Positions 1 through 5,274 of a DNA stretch of 11,289 nucleotides are shown here, piece after piece (the first letter of the stretch is position 1; the number at the start of each line of letters is the position of its first letter). Source of the DNA: Verrucomicrobiota bacterium. GTDB taxonomy: Bacteria > Verrucomicrobiota > Verrucomicrobiia > Limisphaerales > UBA8199. The translations under genes and the position numbers were made by a program. Below the pieces are notes generated by a model. It worked only from the letters and a program-made list of their open reading frames with translations, searched no databases and was not told where the DNA came from. Location of the stretch: NCBI GenBank assembly GCA_026397855.1, contig JAPLUA010000557.1, positions 1 to 11,289 of the forward strand. Reading direction: 5' to 3'.

Positions 1-23
1 CCCGCTACACTAACCCTTGAGTT

Positions 24-629
24 ATGCCGTTGCCCAAAGAATCGCGCCCGTTGACCGAAACAGAATACCTTGAGATTGAACGCGCCGCGGAGTTCAAGAG
101 CGAGTTCTTCCACGGCGAAATGTTCGCCATGGCGGGCGGCACCTTGCATCACAGCCTCATTGCAACCAACCTGGCCGGCGAGTTCCGCAACCGCCTCAGG
201 GGTAGGACCTGCCAGCCCTACAATGCCGACCTCCGGCTGAAGATCGAGACCACGGGCCTCTACACCTACCCGGATTTGTCTGTCATCTACGGTCATCCCC
301 AGTTTGCGGACGGGGCGGATGACACCGTGGTTAATCCCACGGTTCTCGTCGAGGTGCTGTCCGACTCCACCGAGGCGTATGACCGGGGAAAGAAGTTTGA
401 GCATTACCGGCAAATCCCCTCTTTGCGGGAGTACCTGCTTGTCAGCCAGAAGGCGCCCCAAATCGAGCAGTACATTCGCCAGGCCGATGGCCACTGGCTC
501 CTGAATGAAGCCGCCGGCATGGACCGAAGCCTGGAGCTGCCTTCGCTGGGAATCGCGATCCCACTGGCTGAAATATTCGCCAAAGTGAACTTCGTCCCGG
601 CGCCGGTCCGACCGCCTTCGCCGCACTGA
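24..629 (+). CDS. Uma2 family (DUF820) PD-(D/E)XK endonuclease-like protein
   Basis: A 201-residue protein with the layout of the Uma2/DUF820 family, a restriction-endonuclease-like fold of unproven cellular role that is often present in many copies in cyanobacteria, Planctomycetes and Verrucomicrobia. Visible landmarks are an N-terminal helix followed by GEMFAMAGG (residues 31-39), a histidine pair at 42-43 followed by a helix, the acidic YPDLSV strand (D84), the VLVEVLSDST strand (E110) and the K123/K124..Y128 helix leading to IPSLREYLLV. D84 and E110 are the expected metal-binding acidic residues. The length is normal for the family and the ORF looks intact. I see no clear Shine-Dalgarno sequence before the ATG, so an upstream start outside the window cannot be excluded. 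It ends 29 bp before glnS and may share its transcript. Family assignment is confident; biological role is unknown. Confidence 0.88.
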   Translation: MPLPKESRPLTETEYLEIERAAEFKSEFFHGEMFAMAGGTLHHSLIATNLAGEFRNRLRGRTCQPYNADLRLKIETTGLYTYPDLSVIYGHPQFADGADDTVVNPTVLVEVLSDSTEAYDRGKKFEHYRQIPSLREYLLVSQKAPQIEQYIRQADGHWLLNEAAGMDRSLELPSLGIAIPLAEIFAKVNFVPAPVRPPSPH

Positions 630-658
630 ACACCAGACATTGCAAGGGCAACCTACAA

Positions 659-2479
659 GTGATGACTAATTTGAACACCAACCATCCCGAACCTGCCGCG
701 CCCTCCGACTTCATCCGCGACATTGTTGCGGCGCACGTTGCGGGGAATGCGTATCCGCAGATCCACACCCGTTTTCCACCCGAACCGAACGGCTACCTCC
801 ATATCGGCCACGCCAAGTCCATCTGCCTCAATTTCGGAATCGCCCGCGAGTTCGGCGGCATCTGCAACCTCCGCATGGACGACACCAACCCGACCAAGGA
901 GGACGTCGAGTATGTGGATTCCATCACCGAGGACGTGAAGTGGCTGATCAGCGGCTGGGCCGATGACCGCCTCGGCCTCAAGCCCCGGGGCAAAGCGCCC
1001 GAGTCACAGACCGTCAATGGCAAGGCCGATTCCTACCTGCCGGCAGTGACTGTTACTGCGGAGGGCGGAAGAGACGCATCCCCTGCCCTGGAGCCGTTCT
1101 ACGCCTCCGATTATTTTGACCAGATCTACGAATACGCCCTCATGCTCATCAGGAAGGGCGTCGCCTACGTGGATGATCTGTCGCCCGAGGACACCGATCA
1201 ATATCGCGGCTCGCCGGACCGGCCCGGCAAGGAAAGTCCTTTCCGCAGCCGCTCGATCGAGGAGAGCCTCGACCTGTTCACGCGGATGAAGAGCGGCGAG
1301 TTCCCCGACGGCACCCGCACGCTGCGCGCAAGGATTGACATGGCATCGCCCAATATCTGGATGCGCGACCCGATCCTCTACCGCATCCGCCATGCCGAGC
1401 ATCATCACACCGGCGGGAAGTGGTGCATCTACCCGATGTACGATTTCGCCCACTGCCTGAGCGACTACATCGAAGGGATCACCCACTCCATCTGCACGCT
1501 GGAGTTCGAGGTGCATCGGCCTCTTTACGATTGGATCCTCGAGCAACTCGGCCTGCCCCGTCCCCTCCCCCACCAGTACGAGTTTGCCCGCCTCAGCCTC
1601 GGCTATACCGTCATGAGCAAGCGCAAGCTCATGCAGCTCGTCAACGAGACCCTGGTTTCCGGCTGGGACGATCCGCGCATGCCGACCATCAGCGGACTGC
1701 GCCGGCGCGGCGTCACGCCCCAGGCCCTGCGCGATTTCGCCTACAACATCGGCATCACCAAGTATAACGGCGTCACCGACGTCGCCGTGCTGGAGCATTC
1801 CATCCGCGAAGACCTCAACCGGCGCGCCCTCCGGCGGCTCGCCGTGCTGCGCCCGATCCGGGTCGTCATCACCAACTACCCCGACGGCCAGGTTGAGGAA
1901 CTGGACGCTATCAACAATCCCGAAGACCCGGCGTCGGGCACGCGCAAGGTGCCGTTCAGCCGCGAGCTCTACATCGAGCGCGATGATTTCATGGAAACGC
2001 CGCCGCCCAAGTACTTCCGCTTGCGGCCGGGCGGGGAGGTGCGACTGAAATACGCTTACATCATCAAGTGCGACGAGATCGTGAAGGATGCCGGCGGGCA
2101 GGTTGTCGAAATCCGCTGCACGGCCGATCTCGGCAGCAAGACCGGGGGACCAACCTCCGGCCGGAAGGTCAAGGGAACGATCCACTGGGTCAGCGCCGCC
2201 CATGCGGTTGACGCCGAGGTGCGGCTCTATGACCGGCTGTTCACGGTGCCGGAACCCGATGCGGGCGGCGATTTCAAGCAGCACCTGAACCCCCACTCGC
2301 TGGAGGTCGTCACCGCCAAATGCGAGCGATCCCTCAAAGACGCCATGCCCGAACTCCGTTACCAGTTCGAGCGCCTCGCCTATTTTGCCCTGGATAAGGA
2401 CAGCCGCCCCGGGCATCTGGCAATCAATCGAACCATCACGCTGAAGGACGCTTGGGCCAAAGAGGCAAAAAAGGGGTAA
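659..2479 (+). CDS. glnS: Glutamine--tRNA ligase (GlnRS)
   Basis: A class I aminoacyl-tRNA synthetase that charges tRNA(Gln) with glutamine in the cytoplasm. The ATP-binding HIGH motif is HIGH at residues 48-51 within FPPEPNGYLHIGHAKS, and the KMSKS-equivalent is VMSKRKL, exactly the GlnRS form. GlnRS-type segments such as RMDDTNP and the WCIYPMYDFAHCLSD stretch are present, and the C-terminal anticodon-binding beta-barrels run from about residue 360 to 600. At 606 residues it is longer than the ~550 of E. coli GlnRS. Much of the excess is about 40 residues inserted between W100 and the FYASDYFDQ helix (roughly 105-146). The first codon is GTG at 659 and an ATG follows at 662. AAGGG at 644-648 is 10 nt before the GTG and 13 nt before the ATG, so the start is ambiguous by one codon. 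It lies 29 bp behind the Uma2 gene and 44 bp before the thioredoxin gene. Confidence 0.97.
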   Translation: MMTNLNTNHPEPAAPSDFIRDIVAAHVAGNAYPQIHTRFPPEPNGYLHIGHAKSICLNFGIAREFGGICNLRMDDTNPTKEDVEYVDSITEDVKWLISGWADDRLGLKPRGKAPESQTVNGKADSYLPAVTVTAEGGRDASPALEPFYASDYFDQIYEYALMLIRKGVAYVDDLSPEDTDQYRGSPDRPGKESPFRSRSIEESLDLFTRMKSGEFPDGTRTLRARIDMASPNIWMRDPILYRIRHAEHHHTGGKWCIYPMYDFAHCLSDYIEGITHSICTLEFEVHRPLYDWILEQLGLPRPLPHQYEFARLSLGYTVMSKRKLMQLVNETLVSGWDDPRMPTISGLRRRGVTPQALRDFAYNIGITKYNGVTDVAVLEHSIREDLNRRALRRLAVLRPIRVVITNYPDGQVEELDAINNPEDPASGTRKVPFSRELYIERDDFMETPPPKYFRLRPGGEVRLKYAYIIKCDEIVKDAGGQVVEIRCTADLGSKTGGPTSGRKVKGTIHWVSAAHAVDAEVRLYDRLFTVPEPDAGGDFKQHLNPHSLEVVTAKCERSLKDAMPELRYQFERLAYFALDKDSRPGHLAINRTITLKDAWAKEAKKG

Positions 2480-2523
2480 AATGTCGCTTGCCGATGGCCG
2501 CCTGATCTAGGAATCTTTCCGGA

Positions 2524-3342
2524 ATGAAAATCAAGCTCCTGGCTCCGATCGCTCTCGTTTCGTTGCTGCTATCCGTTCAAAACGGGGTTGCCTCCGGGAC
2601 AAACGACACCGCCGCTGAACTTAAGTCGCTGATAACGAAGATTCAAACCAAGCTGCGCCAGAACGAAAAGACCGAAGCCGCGCTTGCCCCTGAGCTCAAA
2701 GAGTTCGACGACCTGCTGGCAGAGCATAAGGGCGAGAAGACAGATGACGTGGCTCAGATTCTCTACATGAAGGCCATGCTTTATCAGCAGGTAATCAAGG
2801 ACGCCCCGAAAGGCGATGCCCTCATGGAACAGCTCCAGCGCGACTTCCCCGATTCGAAGCCCGTCAAAGTGATCAAGCAGCAGGCCGAGTCCAAGAAGCT
2901 GCGAGACGCCCTGGTCGAAGGGGCCAAGTTCCCCGACTTCGACGAAAAGGATCTTGCGGGCAAGCCGCTGTCCATCGCCAGGTTCAAAGGCAAGGTGGTG
3001 TTGCTCGATTTCTGGGCCACCTGGTGCGGGCCGTGCAGGAACGAACTGCCCAATGTGCTGAAGACTTATGAGAAGCACCATGCCGACGGCTTTGAGATCA
3101 TTGGCATCAGCCTCGACAGGGACCAGGATCGGGAGAAGCTCGATGGGTTCCTCAAAGAGAAGAACATGACCTGGCCGCAGTTCTTCGACGGCAAGTACTG
3201 GCAGAACAAACTGGCCGCAAAATACGGCGTCAACAGCATCCCGGCGACCTACCTGCTGGACCGCGAAGGAACCATCATCGGCAAGGATTTAAGAGGAGAA
3301 GACCTGGAGCAGGCAGTCGCCAAGGCGCTGGCAAAGAAGTAA
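2524..3342 (+). CDS. Secreted TlpA/ResA-like thioredoxin-family protein
   Basis: A 272-residue exported thiol-disulfide oxidoreductase. Residues 1-24 form a signal peptide (basic MKIK, hydrophobic LLAPIALVSLLLSV, small residues near VASG). Residues 28-130 are charged and helical, perhaps a helical spacer or dimerisation region. The thioredoxin fold occupies about 133-272. The active site is WATWCGPC with C168 and C171, and the cis-proline loop is NSIPATYLLD (P240). The AGKPLSIARFKGKVVLLDFWA run is typical of the AhpC/TSA-TlpA group. Known family roles are reduction of disulfides in envelope proteins or cytochrome c maturation; the substrate here is unknown. TAGGA at 2508-2512 lies 11 nt before the ATG. 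It follows glnS closely and converges on the superoxide dismutase gene across a shared hairpin. A redox role near SodA is suggestive, but they are on opposite strands and need not be co-regulated. Confidence 0.92.
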   Translation: MKIKLLAPIALVSLLLSVQNGVASGTNDTAAELKSLITKIQTKLRQNEKTEAALAPELKEFDDLLAEHKGEKTDDVAQILYMKAMLYQQVIKDAPKGDALMEQLQRDFPDSKPVKVIKQQAESKKLRDALVEGAKFPDFDEKDLAGKPLSIARFKGKVVLLDFWATWCGPCRNELPNVLKTYEKHHADGFEIIGISLDRDQDREKLDGFLKEKNMTWPQFFDGKYWQNKLAAKYGVNSIPATYLLDREGTIIGKDLRGEDLEQAVAKALAKK

Positions 3343-3360
3343 GGGCGATCTTCGGGCCCG

Positions 3361-3406
3361 TAAGAAAAACACCCCGGCCAGGGCGGTATCGCTCCCGGCA
3401 GGGGTG
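3361..3406 (-). terminator. Intrinsic terminator of the superoxide dismutase gene
   Basis: On the - strand a GC-rich hairpin is formed by CACCCC (3370-3375) pairing with GGGGTG (3401-3406). Inside it, GCC/GGC and GGG/CCC extend the stem with a bulged A. The hairpin is followed directly by TTTTTCTT (complement of 3362-3369), the classic rho-independent layout, about 24 nt after the sod stop codon. On the + strand the same hairpin follows the thioredoxin gene but lacks a real U-tract (only a TTT), so it may stop transcription weakly in that direction too. Confidence 0.8.
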
Positions 3407-3429
3407 CAAGTTTCAGCTATTCGCCAGCG

Positions 3430-4044
3430 TTAGTAGTTCCTGGCAACTTCAGCCCAGTTCACCACGCTCCAGAACGCCTTGAGGTAGTCCGCGCGGCGGT
3501 TTTGGTATTTAAGGTAATAGGCATGCTCCCAGACATCGCAGCCGAAGATCGGCTTGCCCTCGACGCCGGCGATGGCCTTGCCCATGATCGGGCTATCCTG
3601 GTTGGCCGTGGAGACGATCTCGAGCTTCCCCCCATTGACCACCAGCCAGACCCAGCCGCTGCCGAACCGGCCCAGGCCCGCGGCCTCGAACTTCTCCTTG
3701 AAGGCGTCAAAGCTCCCGAAGGCCGCCTTGATATCATCGCCCAGCTTCCCTGATGGCGCTCCGCCGGCCTTGGGGCCGAGAATCTTCCAGAACATGGAAT
3801 GGTTGGCGTGGCCGCCGCCGTGGTTGCGCACCATGCCCCGGATGTCGGCGGGCACCGCATCGAGGTTGCGGATGAGATCCTCGACCGACTTGCTCTCGAG
3901 GTCGGGCTTGCCGGCAATGGCCTTATTGACGTTGGCGACATAGGCGGCATGATGCTTGCCGTGGTGGATTTCCATTGTTTGCGCATCAATGTACGGTTCG
4001 AGCGCGTCTTTGGGATAAGGGAGCGGAGCTAGTTCGTATGCCAT
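3430..4044 (-). CDS. sodA: Superoxide dismutase, Mn type
   Basis: A 204-residue Fe/Mn-family superoxide dismutase that converts superoxide to oxygen and hydrogen peroxide. No signal peptide is visible, so it is cytoplasmic. The four metal ligands align with E. coli SodA: H27 (in MEIHHGKHH), H82 (in GGGHANHSMFW), D170 and H174 (in DVWEHAYY). Mn preference is inferred from Gly before the second ligand instead of the AAQ..N of FeSOD, and from the outer-sphere Gln in STANQDSP (Q149). Length is typical. On its strand AGGA (complement of 4050-4053) lies 5 nt before the ATG. It has its own promoter upstream and a strong terminator downstream, so it is probably transcribed alone. Metal type cannot be fixed from sequence alone because cambialistic enzymes exist. 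Confidence 0.97.
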   Translation of the reverse strand: MAYELAPLPYPKDALEPYIDAQTMEIHHGKHHAAYVANVNKAIAGKPDLESKSVEDLIRNLDAVPADIRGMVRNHGGGHANHSMFWKILGPKAGGAPSGKLGDDIKAAFGSFDAFKEKFEAAGLGRFGSGWVWLVVNGGKLEIVSTANQDSPIMGKAIAGVEGKPIFGCDVWEHAYYLKYQNRRADYLKAFWSVVNWAEVARNY

Positions 4045-4112
4045 AGTTTTCCTGTTATTGTTATTCGCTAATTCACTAATATCGTTCTTTATTTCTCGTT
4101 AACGGTAATCGG

Positions 4113-4141
4113 ATAACATAACACTTTTGTGCCAGAGTCAA
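4113..4141 (-). promoter_or_regulatory. Sigma70-like promoter of sodA
   Basis: Reading the - strand, TTGACT (complement of 4136-4141) is a 5/6 match to the -35 box and TGTTAT (complement of 4113-4118) is a -10 candidate, separated by exactly 17 nt. The predicted start near 4105 would give a leader of about 60 nt that is AT-rich, unlike the surrounding GC-rich DNA, and ends in a good ribosome-binding site. It sits just after the hisH stop codon, so sodA can be expressed independently of hisH. Confidence 0.6.
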
Positions 4142-4150
4142 GTGGCACAA
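4127..4150. promoter_or_regulatory. Perfect 8-8-8 inverted repeat around the sodA -35 box (candidate operator)
   Basis: TTGTGCCA (4127-4134) and TGGCACAA (4143-4150) are perfect inverted arms separated by 8 nt. The predicted -35 hexamer of sodA lies wholly inside the spacer. The arrangement fits a dimeric regulator occluding or recruiting polymerase. It is not a plausible terminator: neither strand has a T-tract directly after the second arm. Which regulator would bind is unknown. Confidence 0.5.
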
Positions 4151-4154
4151 GCAC

Positions 4155-4188
4155 GAAAAAAACCTGCCAGTCACTGCCGGTTGGCCAG
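4155..4188 (-). terminator. Possible intrinsic terminator overlapping the end of hisH
   Basis: On the - strand CTG(G)CCA pairs with TGGCAG, a 6-bp stem with one bulged G and a 12-nt loop that contains the hisH stop codon. G then TTTTTTT (complement of 4156-4162) follows almost at once. The U-tract is good but the stem is short and imperfect, so efficiency is doubtful. Confidence 0.4.
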
Positions 4189-4794
4189 CCCCACGAAGTT
4201 CTTGAGCAGCTGAAGGCCGATCTTCTGGCTCTTCTCCGGGTGAAACTGAGTGGCATAGACGTTGTCCCGCCACACGGAGGAGGCGAAGGTCTCCCCGTAG
4301 CTGGTAGAGGTGGGAACGATGGACGGATCCTCGGGCTTGGGAAAGAAGCTGTGGACGAAATAGACGTAGCTGCCGGTGGGGATGCCTTGGAACAGGGGGC
4401 ATTCCGGATTCACGATATCAATCTGGTTCCACCCGATCTGCGGAATCTTCAACCCATCACCTCCCCTGAAACGGACGACCTTGCCCTGAAAAACGCCCAT
4501 CCCCGCCGCGCAGCTATTAAACTCCTCGCTCTTTTCAAACAGCGCCTGGTAGCCGACGCAGATGCCAAGAAAAGGGCGCCCCGACCGGATAAACCGCCGC
4601 GAAGCCTCCAGGAGCGCCTGCTTTTCGAGAGCCTGCATGCAGTCATCAAAGGCGCCAACCCCGGGCAGAACCACTGCCCGCGCGTCGGCTATCTCTTCCG
4701 GCGTGCGGCTTATCCGCACCTCGGCGCCGACCTTGAGCAGGGCTTTATGCACGCTGCGCAGGTTCCCGGAGCCATAGTCAATCAGAGCAATCAC
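4171..4794 (-). CDS. hisH: Imidazole glycerol phosphate synthase glutaminase subunit HisH
   Basis: A class I glutamine amidotransferase of 207 residues. HisH hydrolyses glutamine and channels ammonia to HisF, which makes imidazole glycerol phosphate (histidine pathway) and AICAR. The catalytic triad is visible: C79 in FLGICVGYQ, H185 and E187 in QFHPEKSQ. The N-terminal IDYGSGNLRSV and the oxyanion-loop region LPGVGAFDDCM are diagnostic. The start codon is GTG (complement of 4792-4794), preceded by no obvious Shine-Dalgarno sequence. No hisF, hisA or other his gene is adjacent, so its partner must be encoded elsewhere. A role with a second HisF in amidination of surface sugars (the WbpG/HisH2/HisF2 type) is possible in principle because a polysaccharide locus lies 3.3 kb away, but nothing nearby supports it. 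Complete and of normal length. Confidence 0.96.
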   Translation of the reverse strand: MIALIDYGSGNLRSVHKALLKVGAEVRISRTPEEIADARAVVLPGVGAFDDCMQALEKQALLEASRRFIRSGRPFLGICVGYQALFEKSEEFNSCAAGMGVFQGKVVRFRGGDGLKIPQIGWNQIDIVNPECPLFQGIPTGSYVYFVHSFFPKPEDPSIVPTSTSYGETFASSVWRDNVYATQFHPEKSQKIGLQLLKNFVGLANRQ

Positions 4795-4941
4795 GGACGC
4801 AGAATAGTTCGGGACGGGGGCTTAGGCAAGCGGCGGGGATGTGGCGCGTGAATGCAGCTTCGATGGGCGCCGTCGAATAAGTAAATCGCGGTGACAACAT
4901 ATTGCCTTGGCAACCACTTGCCGAGCGGATTGTTGGCAGCC

Positions 4942-4947
4942 GAAGGA
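4942..4947 (+). promoter_or_regulatory. Ribosome-binding site that sets the start of the Cys-rich protein
   Basis: GAAGGA ends 9 nt before the ATG at 4957. The same frame is open back to a GTG at 4891, but that codon has no such site and would place 22 non-hydrophobic residues before the signal peptide. Confidence 0.6.
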
Positions 4948-4956
4948 TTGGAAACT

Positions 4957-5229
4957 ATGAACTTGATAACGATGCGGGTTGCGGTTGCCTGCGCATTGTC
5001 CCTGCTGGCAGGGTCAGCGCTTTGCGCGGATAAAGGCGAGAAGAAACTGACTTGCTGTCAGCAGGCAGCGGCCGGGGGCAAAGACTGCAAGCACAAGTGC
5101 TGCCTGGCCGCACACAACGAGGGCAAGTCATGCGAGAAATGCAATCCCAACAAGGAGGACCTTAAGAACAGCGATAAGAAGGGAGGCCAGAAGATCGCCC
5201 CCAAAGCGGATCGGACGCCGACGAAGTAG
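4957..5229 (+). CDS. Small secreted cysteine-rich protein of unknown function
   Basis: I do not recognise a named family. From the ATG at 4957 the product is 90 residues. Residues 1 to about 24 are a signal peptide (MNLITMRVAVACALSLLAGSALCA). The cysteine before the cleavage region lacks a proper lipobox because -1 is Leu, so a lipoprotein is unlikely. The mature part has seven cysteines in the order CC, C, CC, C, C within about 30 residues (CCQQ, DCKHKCC, SCEKC), interleaved with Lys and two His, then a hydrophilic Lys-rich tail. CxxxCC and CxxC spacing suggests metal binding or disulfide knotting; this is inference. It diverges from hisH (162 bp between starts) and converges on the phosphoesterase gene with 45 bp between stops, where I see no clear terminator. 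Confidence 0.72.
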   Translation: MNLITMRVAVACALSLLAGSALCADKGEKKLTCCQQAAAGGKDCKHKCCLAAHNEGKSCEKCNPNKEDLKNSDKKGGQKIAPKADRTPTK

Positions 5230-5274
5230 GACCAGGAGCCACTCACCGGCATCTGGCCACACCCTCCCTCGGCA

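Noticed and set aside
1004..2416. Open frame of 470 codons antisense to glnS
   Set aside because: It lies wholly inside an unmistakable glnS, has low-complexity composition typical of GC-rich antisense frames, and has no recognisable domain.
4127..4150. The sodA-upstream palindrome read as a terminator
   Set aside because: Neither strand shows a T-tract directly after the second arm, and the loop contains the -35 hexamer of a good promoter.
4076..4402. Open frame of 108 codons on the - strand overlapping hisH and the sodA promoter
   Set aside because: A shifted frame of hisH running into the AT-rich sodA leader; no domain or ribosome-binding site.
4129..4851. Open frame of 240 codons on the + strand across hisH
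   Set aside because: It is the mirror of hisH, which has a complete catalytic triad on the other strand. It would also run through the sodA promoter region and the hisH terminator.
4891..4956. Extended N-terminus of the Cys-rich protein from GTG 4891
   Set aside because: It would bury the signal peptide behind 22 residues, and the only good ribosome-binding site (4942-4947) points to ATG 4957.
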